DNA from: Owenia fusiformis
Lineage: Eukaryota > Annelida > Polychaeta > Sabellida > Oweniidae
Assembly (NCBI GenBank): GCA_903813345.2
Contig: CAIIXF020000009.1
Location: forward strand, 35,397,759-35,461,758
Length of the DNA: 64,000 nucleotides
Direction: 5' to 3'
The notes below the pieces were generated by a model that was not told the DNA's origin, made no database searches, and saw only the letters and a program-made list of their open reading frames with translations. Every line of letters begins with the position of its first letter. The stretch's first letter is position 1. The position numbers and the translations under genes were made by a program. Below, piece after piece: positions 25,506 to 37,800 of this stretch.

Positions 25506-26631
25506 ATCCCTATACCATACAAGGTGGGCATCACCAATGGTGTCAAACTAACTTTTCTGTTTAACTTATTTTTTACCATAGACAAGGGAAAAAGCTTTAC
25601 TTGAAGTCGTGACCTCATTAGGTGCTATGTTTATGGATAGATGGATTGATACTAGTCGGTAGATGGCAGCACTTGTGCTAGTTGGGCTAGATACAAGTAT
25701 TTACCATTGACTTGACATGTGTCACTTAGTCTATTGATTTACCACATTCGTTCTGTTGGATTAAAGTAAAACTGCATTTGCATTGAATTTGATGATGTTC
25801 AGATTGTGTTTGAAACTTGATGAGAATCAGAAGTGTTTGAAACTGGATGTTGTTCAGATTGTGTACACATGAACTTTAATAGGACCACTGAAACAATAAG
25901 TCAATGTTTAAGATTCTTTAAAATTATCTCAATGAGAATTTAGCCTATTAACCTATAGTTAAACTACACTTCAGCAAGATTTCGAAGCTATAACAAATCT
26001 CATAATTTGCAACTTTTTCATTATTTGATAATTTAACCCATTATTCTTTATTGCTGATTTAAAAATTGCAAGGAATTCAAATGACCTAGGGAAGCCAGTG
26101 ATATGAATTGGCCTTATTCATTGAGTTACATTAAAATGGAAAATTGTGAAGAACAGGAGAACTGTTCCACGGCTTCACAGGAAATATGGAAGCAAAGTCA
26201 ACAAGGGATGTGGAAACTAGGCTGTTAACATATAGAGATTTAGAACTCTCCAGGGAAGTGTCTCTATTTGGTATAAAATACACAGGTCTATTCATGCACA
26301 CCATTTTAAATATGAATCAAAATTAGTGATATCCATGTTTCTGGTGAAAGCATTAATTGAAAGAGACAAACATCCTACCCCAATGGTATAAAATATAAGG
26401 AAGTTCGAAGCAGTAAAAAGGTATTACCATTTTAGATTTGATTGAACAAATTGAATCAGAGGCAATTTTTAAATTTCGATATATTAAAAGAGGCTCTCTT
26501 GGTTAGATGGGAGAATTAGCTGCATGTTAAAGGTGCCGCTTTGTTCAGTTTATAACAAAATTGATATTAAGCTCGAAACAGTAAGAAATGTTAAGCAAAT
26601 ATTTCATTCTATGGAGGGAAATACCTGTTCA

Positions 26632-26711
26632 TCTTTCAATGATTTTTGCAATATGTATTGCCCGCAGCCCGTAGGGCGATGGTAATACATGTTGCAAAAA
26701 TCATTGAAAGT
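26632..26711. repeat. Hairpin, ~30-bp stem, core GCCCGCAGCCCGTAGGGC
   Basis: CTTTCAATGATTTTTGCAA pairs with TTGCAAAAATCATTGAAAG, then TATGTATT with AATACAT, around a GCCCGCAGCCCGTAGGGC core. A related sequence (TTTCAATGATTATTGCA then TGCCTGCAGCCCGTA) lies at 35133-35161. Confidence 0.85.
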
Positions 26712-28114
26712 GCAGTTGTCAGAATCCCCAGGCGGGCAATACGCTGGACAATACGTCTTTTAAATATGGAAATAATTCAGTGAGCTGTGAAATACGCTGG
26801 TATTTTTAGTCACATGGTTCTGAATTAGCCAATCAAATCACACGATTTATAGCAATGATGCAATAATTAGTGCTACTTCCGTGAACACCCGTTTTGTAGA
26901 ATAAGATTCTGATTCTCGTATTTGGTATATATATGAATTAGACAAAGGCAAATCCAGTCGAACATCTTGTTGAGCATCAAACAAAGGTACAAGCTATATA
27001 TCATTTCTCAAAATGGCCACTTTACTGAAGAAATTGTCAAAAGATTATATGTATCATGTTTTAATGTATTTACGTTTAAATATAGCTACACATGATGAAA
27101 ATACAGGCACAAACAAAATGCATACTTTCTGAAACCCTGCGTTTGGATATTGATAAATTGAATGATATTGGCTAAAAACTTCTGTCAGAATTGAAACAAT
27201 ATTTCCCCAAGAAAAGTCAACATTTCAAAACAACAGCAATAGCTAGAACTATCCTATTTAGATGTTTACTCGACAGTATGGAAAATTGGGGAAGCCTGAC
27301 AGAGAATCATAACAGATAGAGGTAGAAAGATTTGATAAAGAAAATGGAGTTTTGGTGTGGGAGGGGGGGGGGCGTGTAATTGTATACTTGTTTATAAAAT
27401 TGATAAAATGACATATTCTAGACAAGGATAGGCATTTGCCAAAATAAACTATGAGAGATAATGACTCATAAACTTACACAATGGAGATTTGGGGTAGTAA
27501 TATGGAACATACATTATATGGAAACTGTAACCTTATAAGATCTTGTCCAGTATTTCAGTCATACCTGATTAATTATAAAGGACCATTGATGTTACAGCAT
27601 CAGGACATATTACATATAATATTTAATCATGACCATCATTTCTACTGTGCCAAAATCATTCAACCAATTTTAAAATGGAATACGAGAACAAGATTTCTTT
27701 TTTTGTTTAGATATTATTTTAAGTTTTAACATAACAAACCACTTTCCAGGTCGAAGGAATCACTAAAGGTACAGCATTTCAGAAATGTGTAAATTGTTTA
27801 TATTTCATTATTTTGTGAAATACTAAAAGGAGTTTTACCCGACCTTGTTGACCATGAGTCAATGAATGCATTATGTAATATCTGCAAAATGATGCACTAT
27901 GCAATTCATACATGGAATAATTTATTTTGCCATATTGGAATCAAGTATTTTCGTTAATCCATTGGATAGATCATGCATTACCTGATGTTGATAATAGAAT
28001 CAGTTAGTCAATTGTAAGACACCATTTATCCGAGAAAATCTTAGTTATGTATTAAGGCAGGGCATAACATTTCACATATCGTTTATTCATGTTTACTACA
28101 TCTATGGTTCCAAT

Positions 28115-28260
28115 GTCATTTAAGCCTGATTTGGTGCAAATGTCAAAGCATAACATCAACTCTAAAGTAGTTTAATTCAATGAAAATTAAAAATATCAAA
28201 ATCAACAATTACTGTCCACCATCTTAGATGCGAAGGTTATGGCCGTTACCTTCACTTGGT
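28115..28260 (+). repeat. Dispersed repeat containing an unoccupied MITE target
   Basis: The left half matches 20008-20122 and the right half matches the reverse complement of 19325-19365. The junction CATCTTAGATG (TTA at 28224-28226) is uninterrupted here, whereas in the other two places a ~500-bp MITE sits at this TTA. It therefore shows the pre-insertion state of the repeat. Confidence 0.75.
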
Positions 28261-28464
28261 ACTAATAAGTGTCGGTCCATTACTTTTCAATTGCATAAAA
28301 TGGCTCTAACCCTGAGAAATGTATTAATCAATTTTAACTCATAGCTCTTGATCAATGAAACTATTTATATTCTAGCTTCAAGTCAATGAATACGACTTTG
28401 ACAAGCTAAAAAGACTAAGGACCTCTAGGACTTAAAAGTTAATTTGACCATTAATGACCTATGA

Positions 28465-29203
28465 TAGGGAAGGGTCATGATAACACTTATATAAAATATT
28501 TAAAGTATCTAATAATGATAATGAACATACTACAATGTTACACAATGTTAGTAGATGCTAATTAAATGTCAATTGTTGTTAGTGTAATAAGTATTTTTCA
28601 TTTAATGCTGCAACAATTACACAAGTACCAAAAAGTGCCACGCCCACTTTTCCCTAAAAGCAGTTGTGTGTGACTACATTTGATAAATATTATTAATTTA
28701 TGAGATCATTATATCAAGTTTTTAGTGCTTTAGTGTGAATACATACATATTAATTCAACTTTTGACAAAGTTGCAGCCACAAAATCCAAACAGATTTGCA
28801 AATATTTCACTTTGAGAACTTAAGGACACATTTGGGACGGGGTCAAATTGAGAAGATTGTGAGATATAAATACTGTTTCCATGGTAACCATATAAGTCAG
28901 AGATTGGAAATTTCTGGCACTGACTAACCATGGCATGCCCTACCCACTATAAAACGATGAATATCTGATATGCATTAGTATTATTTTTATTGGGTGGTAT
29001 TAAAGTACCCCCAAGGTTTTGTTGGGGTAGGGGTATAAATTGGCCTGAGGGCCTTCTGCCACCCCTACATAAAGTCCAACTACCCAGAAAGTGTCTATTA
29101 TAATCATACAAATTGTTTGAAACATGTTGGAATGTGTGACCTTCCATGAAAAGCGAGATCCATTTCTAGAGCACTTCTACAGAATAGTCCGCAGTCTACA
29201 AAG
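28465..29203 (-). repeat. Right arm of the ~0.7-kb inverted repeat
   Basis: Reverse complement of 24785-25505. Differences such as a longer C/T-rich stretch near 29150-29180 and small indels show that the arms have diverged independently. Confidence 0.85.
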
Positions 29204-29309
29204 AGAGAGGATTATCAACCTAGTACTTGGCCACCGCCGCCTTTGACACTCTCCCCCATACAGTCTTTAATTGAGAGAAAAAATTAAAAATTGATGGAAT
29301 TGTGCTAAA

Positions 29310-29446
29310 CGTACGGTCATTTCTGAACTCAGTATATCTCAAGCAGACAAATTAAACTTGTCATTGTCGGAAAAAATCTGATCCCTCTGAACAACGCAGG
29401 AGTACCACAAGGCTCAATTTTAGGTCCTCTCCTTTTTTATAATATA
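29310..29446 (+). pseudogene. Fragment of a non-LTR reverse transcriptase
   Basis: The plus strand encodes NAGVPQGSILGPLLF from about 29393, the classical non-LTR reverse-transcriptase motif that precedes the catalytic YADD box, and then stops at about 29446. Upstream, 29310-29392 resembles the usual preceding region (SVYLKQT...KKSD), but only after a frameshift and past in-frame stops. The catalytic aspartates and the rest of the element are absent. This is a short dead remnant. I cannot tell whether it belongs to the same family as the LINE at 18.1-18.8 kb. Confidence 0.75.
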
Positions 29447-29911
29447 TAAAAGCCAGAAAAATCAACACATTTAAGTCAAACCAGCGCCAATTTACAAAGA
29501 GGAGATAAAAAATTAGGCGATGACTTTTTTCCCGGATGTTGATCATCATCAGCTCCAAGGTCTAATGATATAACACTTGACATATAAGAATCACATCACT
29601 GAAATTGACAGAATCGCCAATAGTGCTTAATAACCTAAACTGGCCAACAATTTCTGACCGAAAAAAGACAGAAATGTCCTTTTTTATAGAGTTCACGGAT
29701 GTATTTTGCCTGATTATAAATCGACGGCCCTTACTTTAGAACTTGGGGAAAAGTCAAGATGTGGTCTTTATTAAGTCAGATGCTACATTCAGTCTTATTG
29801 TTTTTAAATCTGTTTCACAATCACATCATTTCACAAATGTGGAATATCCCTCATGTCAATATAGTATCACAAATGAGACAATACTGCACCTTGGTTTTGG
29901 CTGTACACTAA

Positions 29912-30113
29912 GATAAATATAGGTTATTTACTGGGAGGGATTGAATATGGGTTTTATTCCGAGGGACAATATGATATTGACCGAAGGGTAATATGATATT
30001 GACCGAGGGAGCGCAGCGACCGAGTGTCAATATCATATTTCCCAAGGTCAATATCATATTTTCCGAGGAATGAAACCCATATTCAACCCCGACCAGAAAT
30101 AACCTATTTATTC
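29912..30113. mobile_element. ~200-bp hairpin element with a GAGGGAGCGCAGCGACCGAG core
   Basis: AATAGGTTATTT..CTGG and ATTGAATATGGGTTTTATTC on the left pair with GAATGAAACCCATATTCAA and CCAGAAATAACCTATT on the right. Inside are iterated ATATGATATTGACCGA words and their reverse complements, so several alternative foldbacks are possible. The core GAGGGAGCGCAGCGACCGAG (30005-30024) resembles cores of other palindromes in the window (49779 and 53640). Confidence 0.75.
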
Positions 30114-30206
30114 CATAATACAGTCCTCTAAAATTTTACATTTTGAAAATGCCTTTATCAATTAGCCAAGGTTAAAAATAACAGGAAAACCAAAAATAGG
30201 TTAACA

Positions 30207-30331
30207 CGTTCCAATACGATTTTTTTCCCGGGGACAATACGATTTTTTCATGTAATACGCTCCAATACGATTTTTTTCCCGGGGACAATACGATTTTTTC
30301 ATGTAATACGATTCAATACGATTTTTATTCC
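30207..30331. repeat. 51-bp tandem repeat, 2.4 copies
   Basis: Units begin at 30207, 30258 and 30309. The first two differ by one base (CGTTCC versus CGCTCC). Each holds CCAATACGATTTTTTTCCCG followed by GGGACAATACGATTTTTTC. It sits between TTATTCCATAATAC (about 30108) and its reverse complement GTATTATGGAATAA (about 30357), which may be the ends of a ~260-bp element. Confidence 0.85.
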
Positions 30332-30371
30332 TTCATATTTCCCTGGGAAAACAGTAGTATTATGGAATAAA

Positions 30372-32536
30372 GATTTTTATTTAGTTAGAAGATGAACTAA
30401 GAAGCATCACAAATTTCAACTACCAAGTGTATACGTTCCAATAAGACAAGCTATCTTTCTTTTATGAATGGTGATCAACGCTTACCAGTTAGGAGTCAAT
30501 TTATTCATATTGAATTAAAGCCCAGAGCAAAGCGTAATGTCTTGTCGACCTATTTACCACCAATCTATCCCTTCCAAATTAGGGAATAAACCATATTCCT
30601 AAAAGTAATAAATGCAGTTATTAATACTGCAAAGTACTGCCGGTACTTGTATTTCTAAACCATCCATTAACTTAAATTAATAGCTTGTAACAGATTAGAC
30701 TGAATAAAAGTAACTCTCTCAACAGACTACATGCAAGTAGAAGTTGCCTTGGTTTTCGTCCCCAAATCTAAGGTAAAACGAACCACACCTTGCTGAAAAA
30801 AGCTCGCACATGCCTGTAACTACCTACGAGCTTCTTAGTTATTGTAGATATTGCTGGTGTTCTTGTGTAGCTGAGGGTGTCCGATACGTGAATCAGAACT
30901 GTCTTTAATCACATCGATGGTATCTACAGAAGACAACGGAAGATTCCGTTAATTTTGTTCGCCAAGTATAAAATACATACAAAATTATGGAAGGCTAAGG
31001 TTGTAGGATATTTTACTGTGTTGCTTCAATTGTGTTCTAGCATGTTAAAATACATTAGATCGAACCAACCAACCTACTTTTTGATTTAAGAGACTGTGGC
31101 CAAGAGAAGTCATTTCATTTTTATTTTGCACTTGGGATTTTCGAAAAAAGAATTATAATCGATATGTAAATGGTTGGGTGTAATGGTTACTGGTGCAGAA
31201 CGTTTTATAAATTGAACGGCTTTGCAGTGTCGACTGGTCAAGTTGAATAATAGGGGGTTAAAAATAAGTATAAGGTTGACAGAACCACTGTGCAGAGAAG
31301 GCAATGCCTATCAATTAATTAATTAATTAAGTATCAATTAATCATTATCAATTATCAACTAACTGGATTTTAAGTTTATCAGTAAATGCACACAAAGTGT
31401 TGTTGGTGTTTTGATATGAGAACATTTTTCTTGTAGTGCACAACGGTTCATTAATATCATTGAGTATATTATTGAATCCTACAGAGAACTACATTGTGCG
31501 TGATGAGTTTAATATGGACAGCTGCAAATCATAAGATATTCATAGCACTTTGTTTCCGCGTCATGATCTCTTACTACCTTAAAGATGTAACAAAACGGCA
31601 GTCAGAATCCCGTATTAGCTTGTACTTAACTCTCTTATTTTAACTAAAAATCTAGTGATATTATTTTGTTACGCGGTAAAGACGATAAAAATCGCCCAAT
31701 TATTTCCACATTGTTATAACTCACTTTTTACAGGTTTTGAGATAAGTATACTATTTATCTCAATTTTTCACGAGGAATTCATTTCTGAGGTCCATTTCAA
31801 TGGATCTCATCTCCTTTTGGAGATATCCAGTGCCACATTATTATAAGTGCAAAATGAGGAAAAAGAATTTAGGCCCACCTTGTCATATCCATTTGGGTAG
31901 GCAGCAGAGCCAATCAGATACATAATGTTGATCATGTGATCTAATAGTTATAGTAATGTGGAAATAATGGGGCGATCTCTTGCTAGTATAATTTGCAGGT
32001 TATTAACAAAGGAGATCATAAATCATGACACCATACATGTAGTACAAACAAAAGAAAGCAGATTTAACATTATTTCTTACAAAAAAGTTCATTCAGTGAA
32101 CTCAATCAATTACGGACCCTGTTATAGCCTTTTTACCTTTTTCATGTACCTTTTAAAGATCTGGTGGATTTATCCAAAATATTTACAATTTTTCGCACTT
32201 ATGTTATGTTGTTATGGCAACCACTTGACCAATCATGATCAAACTTTTTATAGCAACTTATCATATATAGATACATACTAGTAATCCCTAGAAATATGAA
32301 AGTGATTGAAGGTATATTACAGAAATTATTGATGCTTATCATGTTACCCCCTCATAAAGGTAGCCAGGGGGGTATAACTGGCAATAATTTACAGATGCTG
32401 AAAAACTAGACCCTGTTATTTTCAAAATCAATGAGAAATGATATACTTCGCATAATTAACATAATTAGAAAAATGCAATAATGTAATCAAAAACATGGAC
32501 CAAGCTCATCCAGTACCTTATCTGTCAAAATGGAAC
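30372..32536. other. Intergenic DNA, no gene seen
   Basis: Open frames reach 107 codons (31958-32281) but show no domain and are AT-driven. A short (ATTA)n run lies at about 31312-31330. Nothing else recognised. Confidence 0.4.
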
Positions 32537-32541
32537 ACGAG

Positions 32542-32995
32542 CACCCCGGAATAGCCTGACGACGGTAAAGTCAGAAACCGTTGTCACAAATAGCGGACAT
32601 AACCGTCGCTTCAATTAGATTTTCATGAATTGTATGTTTAATAGAGCACCTAGACTAAATTCCTTTGGAACAACAATCAATCAAAGTGTCTTAATACTCA
32701 TTGTACAGTTAATAATGTTCTACCATCGAAATACCATTTCTAAATAACTCAAATTCAGACTCTGTTGTCATTGACGATATCGAAGACGCTTTATTGTGGC
32801 GATTCAAGACCCAATTTGATCGAAATTAGGATTTCATATGAAACGTCATCACGAGAGCTTAATACATGCACAGAATTAGCGACGATGAAATCCCATGAAA
32901 TGAGGACCAAGTGATTAAACAGTTGAAGCGACGACTATGTCCGCCATTTGTGACAACGGTGTCTGACTTTACCGTAGTCAGTCTATTCCGGTGTG
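32542..32995. mobile_element. 454-bp MITE, CAC-type ends, 5-bp target duplication ACGAG (Transib-like candidate)
   Basis: The left end CACCCCGGAATAG and the right end CTATTCCGGTGTG are inverted repeats of about 75 bp, continuing through ACGGTAAAGTCAGA, CCGTTGTCACAAAT and CGTCGCTTCAA. ACGAG stands directly outside each end (32537-32541 and 32996-33000). CAC termini with a 5-bp duplication are the hallmark of Transib and RAG-like transposons; the assignment is inferred because no transposase is encoded. The 82-codon minus frame across the right end is MITE sequence. Confidence 0.75.
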
Positions 32996-33167
32996 ACGAG
33001 ACATATTCTTTATAATTAGATGGGCAGAATGATGTTATACAAGACAAGAACAAAATGGAAGTGAATAAAAAATCAGTTTCAGGGTTATTTTGATATTTTA
33101 AAAACAAGAAACCATAAAAAAGATGTGTTTTATTTATTTTTAATCAGTGATTTTTGCTCTGCAAAGC

Positions 33168-34078
33168 CTACATATGTGGGCAAATTTACGATAATTGATA
33201 TTTTCTAATGTAGTCAAATTCTGTTATTCTACCAAAGCCTGCGCCGTGTGTGTTGATATCAACGACATTTAATGTGTGCTATTTTGATGTCAACACAACA
33301 CATTAACTCTTAAAAACACCTTTAACGATGATTTTTTGGACAAAAATCAAACTTTGCTAAAACAAACTCAGACAACATAACAAATAATGTATCTTGTGGT
33401 CCAATAATTACCTACTTAACTATGTTTGTCACCAGCTCTCAAAAGGGATTTGCTTGATATTTCATACTCATGAAAAGAACACGTTTTGTCATGTCCATAT
33501 GATTTGTATCCAACACATACTCAACACATTCAATTTACCAAGAAACTAGATATAATTGAGAATTTATATAATAATCATTTAAATACAATGCAGTCTTGTA
33601 CAATGGATTAGTTTCATTTTCCAAAATAATTATTTGAAATCGTATTGGTGCGTAGCTGAAATCTGACTGTTTAGAAGATGTAAAATATTGGACAGCAAAA
33701 CCTAAATTCACCATAAAAATAACAATTTCGTCTGATGTTTTAGTTGTCTGTCATTTAAAAGGTAACTCCCAAAAGCACTTTCTGGCGAAACTTTCAACAA
33801 ATTATCCATCAACAACCTATCAACAACGTTTATTTAAGCGGTGTATTGAAGGATACAAATCATATGGACATAATAAGATATATTCTGTTTTACGAGCATG
33901 GAATATCAAACAACCCCCTTTCAAGAGCTGGTTGCATACATTGTAGTTGTGTTGACATTAAAATAGCACACATTAAATGTCGTTGATATTAACACACATG
34001 GCGCAGGCTTTGACAGAATAACAGAATTTAACTCTATTTGAAAATATCAATTATCGTAAATTTGCCCATATACACATG
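33168..34078. repeat. ~910-bp long inverted repeat
   Basis: The outer parts 33168-33305 and 33944-34078 pair (ATTTACGATAATTGATATTT, AAAGCCTGCGCC, TCAACGACATTTAATGTGTG). The inner parts 33425-33525 and 33845-33940 also pair (ACCAGCTCT, GTCCATATGATTTGTATCC). The left arm carries about 110 bp with no partner. No coding potential. Confidence 0.8.
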
Positions 34079-34109
34079 ATTACCTATCCGATAAAATAAG
34101 TTTTCAAAA

Positions 34110-34964
34110 ATTACTACTCAAAAGTTATGAAGACCTAAATTTTAAGCTCTGATTTCTCAATATCAGCGAAAATGCAATTGTAACAATGTGGAAATAATGG
34201 GACGAAATATAAGTCATATTCCGCAACGACTATGGCATATTCACTTGCGATGTATGACAGATTCACCTGCAGTATGTAAGTGGGCGATGGAAGGCCGTGG
34301 GTGGCGAATAAAATACAACAGAAACTATGATTTAAAATGTCTAAAAAAGTCTATTTCAAAATCTGATACATGTATCTCTGCAACAATTGACTAACTAACT
34401 GACTTACTGGGCAACACCCAAACTCAACTGAGTGAGTGAATGTGATCTATATATATAACATGAAGACATGAATGAAAAGTAAAAACAAACACAGCATGAA
34501 ACAACATACAAAACTGGTTTAAACAATAGAGCATATATACAAAAGTGACTTGCAAACAACATGGTTATAAATATCTGAAATACTGGATGTAAAAGTAGTT
34601 GATGCAAGAGGATTAAAAGGACCTGTTAAAATGAACAAGGAAACAAATGGGGATTGATCAATATGAAATTCAAAATATGAAATAGCCTGGTTACAAGTAT
34701 ATGGCATACTTACTAACCAATGATAACGGAATACTGAAGTACGCAATTGTCAATTGCATCGATTGAACAATGGGTAAAAGTTAGAAAGTTAAAAATGCAG
34801 AGGTATCACTCAGTAATCTCACGTAATATTCTTACTCAATAAATACACGATTCATATATTAGTACTCGAAGCACTAACTATTATGGTAATCCAGCGTAGT
34901 TTTACATTTAGAGTCGATTCTCGCAACCAATTAAATCAAGGCTTTCTCTATCACGTTTTTACCT
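34110..34964. other. Intergenic DNA, no gene seen
   Basis: Short frames only. The words ATGTGGAAATAATGG recur here (34188 region) and at 31956, perhaps remains of one repeat. No gene recognised. Confidence 0.4.
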
Positions 34965-35120
34965 GCGGTGTATGTAATACTCACCTGGGGTGTATAGCAT
35001 ATTCCCCAAGTGAGTATGACATATCGAGTATTCGTTGAAATCAATATATCGCATATTCACTGCGGGATATGGCATACTCACCTGCGGAATATGCAATATA
35101 CCGCAGGTGAGTATGAGCAC
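34965..35120. repeat. Cluster of nested small palindromes built on CATACTCACCTGCGG
   Basis: CATACTCACCTGCGG at 35072 forms a perfect 15-bp stem with CCGCAGGTGAGTATG ending at 35115. A second foldback, ATACTCACCTGGGG with CCCCAAGTGAGTAT, precedes it (34978-35020). Related words (ACCTGCGGTGTATG, CACTGCGGGATATGGCATAC) fill the space. An iterated palindrome of this kind suggests a fold-back repeat. Confidence 0.8.
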
Positions 35121-36265
35121 TTTCAATGATTATTGCAGTATATAGTGCCTGCAGCCCGTATGCTTATAACAGCCCGGCAATGTTCCCCGGGAAATGAGAT
35201 ATCGTTCAATTTTCGTTCAGTGGTACTAGGTTCTTACTACTTCAGCCCTGGGCATAAACAGTGGTAATAACTTAATAATACCAATAACGTCATTTCTGCG
35301 GCCAAAATAGTGAAATATTGGACGAATGCAAGGGCCCATATTGCCCTTTGAAATTACGTTATTGTACTATTGTATCATGCAATAATTGGCTCGATCTCAG
35401 AGTAAATAACTCGTTTTTGATGCTAGAATTTTATTCTTATTTACAAAATCGTAATTTGCGGCAAATGGATTCCCGATGAAGTGGCATTTAACAATCGTGT
35501 CACGTGAAGTAAAATTTCTGCTCTAAAAATGAAATAAGTTTTGCCGCTGAAAGAGTTATGCGCTGGCATTATATTCCCGATATCAAAAGATAAAATAAAA
35601 ATGTTGGTGGCTCACCATCGTAAATTGTGGCTCTCATACGGTATACTGTAAGGTAGCATAAATATTATCTAAATCGAGTTAAACGGTTTTATTACATCTT
35701 TAAATATGACAGCTACGATTTCATTTGCTTTAAGACGTGATTTACGGTCATGGTTATTGTGGTAATGAAACAAGATAGTAGCTGCAGCCCGTCCGTTCGT
35801 TTGTCAGCGTGTCCTGGCGATCGGATCCGTTTCGGTTTCAAAATGGCGCAGCTTCGGAGTTTCGATTTTTCTTTTCCATGTTTCCACTTAATGTAGGCAG
35901 AATCTTCACGACCTTTTGGTACAAACGTGGTTTCAGCATCATATGTTTAAGAAAATCCAAGCGTTTGCGTTCGAATAGTTCACAGGCCCCAGAATCATCT
36001 ATATAATTCCTCAACTTCCACAACGGGTGTTTTAAAAGGTACATCTCGACTTTTTAACCGTTCCGTTTACATGTACGTAACAATAGTGAGGAATTATTAT
36101 TTTGGCGTCTATTTGTTTTAAATCAACACATTTTTGCTTAAACATTTCTTCAAATAGGTCAAATTCGTTTTCCAAGCACTTAATAATTTATCATTTCAGC
36201 AAGGACCCAGAATTTTGGTTATTCGCTTGATCGAGCACGACATTTTTTTCCTGGCCTAATTAATA
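35121..36265. other. Intergenic DNA with a diverged repeat at 35800-36060
   Basis: About 35820-36060 matches the reverse complement of about 10131-10250 (TGTAGGCAGAATC, ACGA.TTTTT) and then the hairpin arm at 9905-9960. Both copies look decayed. Short plus and minus frames across them (60-70 codons) are not convincing genes. Confidence 0.45.
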
Positions 36266-36267
36266 TA

Positions 36268-36503
36268 CACTCCCCTCCATAAGTTCGGATCCGGATAAAC
36301 TCGGATAGATGGACATTCCGTCATATGACTTGCGGCAAATTTACAATTTCCTATTGATTTACATGGGAATGTCGATTTTCATCAAATCTGTCATCAATTT
36401 CCGACCTACTATAATTGTTGAAAAAATTGAAAAAAAAAATTTCAAATTATGTCAATTTTTTTACAATGAGGAGTAAGGATTGCAAAACTTATGGAGGGGA
36501 GTG
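36268..36503. mobile_element. 236-bp TA-flanked MITE with CACTCCCCTCCATAAGTT ends
   Basis: Starts CACTCCCCTCCATAAGTT and ends AACTTATGGAGGGGAGTG, with TA directly outside each end, as in Tc1/mariner-type insertions. It shares ends and an interior TTTACATGGGAATG word with the larger element at 47375-48165. A single end recurs at 58557-58597. Confidence 0.85.
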
Positions 36504-37079
36504 TATGATCGTGACTGATCAAAAAAGTCTACTAATGAGTTATGTTTTAAGCAAATAGACATCTCAGATATTTCCCTTATCCCTAATAAACAATTTAATT
36601 TCCCTGGCCACTTTTTAACAACCATAAACAAGTACAGCTTAATTTTCCAAGTCTGTCAATAAAGTCAAATAAATCGAGTCAAATGAATGTAAAACTGATT
36701 TAGATGATAAGCTGATCGAATGGGCAGTCGGCGCCGTGGAGAACAAAGTGCACATAATTTGTGCTTTTCAAGCATTATAACTTTTTTGACCTACAAAATA
36801 ACATAATGTAGTCGAATTTGATAAACGAGTTCTTGTATGAAAGTATTTTACCGAGACCGTCACGCACACAATGGACGAGTGTTTCAAATCACCATACTAT
36901 TTTTGATATTAGAGTCTTGATCATGTTTTCTGTTATTTAGTTGTAATGAATCCAGATGGAAAAATCGTTGACTTAATATTTTATACGTGTCTGTGTTTTA
37001 AGGTGCAACAAATTAGTGCAGAGGGGCCAGCATTCAACGATTATGGACCAGTGTATTTAAGTTTGGATATTTCATCAAG

Positions 37080-37800
37080 ACTTACATCTATTTTCATTAT
37101 CTACAAATAACCCCCCTAGATAAACATTATTTCAGCTGATATTCCTCTTGAAACATGGTGGAGAAACGTATACACTGTAGGTCCCTATATTTTGAGTTTT
37201 ATGCTGACTGGTTGGTGCATTCTTGGTCAAATCTGTTTTTGTACATGTCTTCTTCCATTTAGGATATCAAAAAATGTATATATGGACAACCAATGTTCAT
37301 ATTAGAGCTTTCATATCTCCCCTGCCCCATTTATAATGCAAATGAAAAAGTAATTTCAAATCATAAACTTTAACAAAATGTAGTTATACTCTATCAATAC
37401 TATGTATTATTTAATGTAACCTTCATTTGATTACATGTGTCTAAAGTTTACGGACACGATTTGGCATTTTTAGCATTCTGCTTTTAGCAGTAGCATATAA
37501 TTTTCCACAATTATAATTCTTTGATGATAGATTGATATATGTTTTTTTATTGAATCTGTCTTCTTTGAATTAAGTTATAGAAAATGTATGTCAGACAACG
37601 AATGTTTTTATTAGAGGCCTAATAATCCCCCTCCACCTTTTAATAAGAAAACCAACAAAAATGTCATTATTGCATGTTAATACTCTTAAGCTTTTTAAAA
37701 GTTTAGCCCATTTATAAGCAATCAAAAAATGACACATAAATGGGCAAAATGACCAATTTTTTTCACTTTCAGCAATAGTTGTTTAGATTTTTAGTTGAAT
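37080..37800 (-). repeat. Inverted, diverged copies of the ~360-bp repeat
   Basis: In reverse complement this stretch twice shows ATAAATGG.G.AGGGGAGAT followed by GAAAGCTCTAATATGAACAT and a TATACATTTT...ATACC word, the core of the array at 38925-40870. The second copy (37530-37650) is more decayed. The two arrays face each other across about 1.1 kb. Confidence 0.65.

Larger units (their letters stand above)
25506..28464. other. ~3-kb loop between the inverted arms, no gene seen
   Basis: No open frame over 82 codons and no transposase or other domain recognised. It holds a short hairpin (26632-26711) and a dispersed repeat copy (28115-28260). If the arms are the ends of a transposon, it is non-autonomous or badly decayed. 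Confidence 0.5.

Noticed and set aside
31958-32281. 107-codon open frame
   Set aside because: AT-rich composition, no recognisable motif, and its first codons are shared with an unrelated frame at 34188 through a short repeated word.
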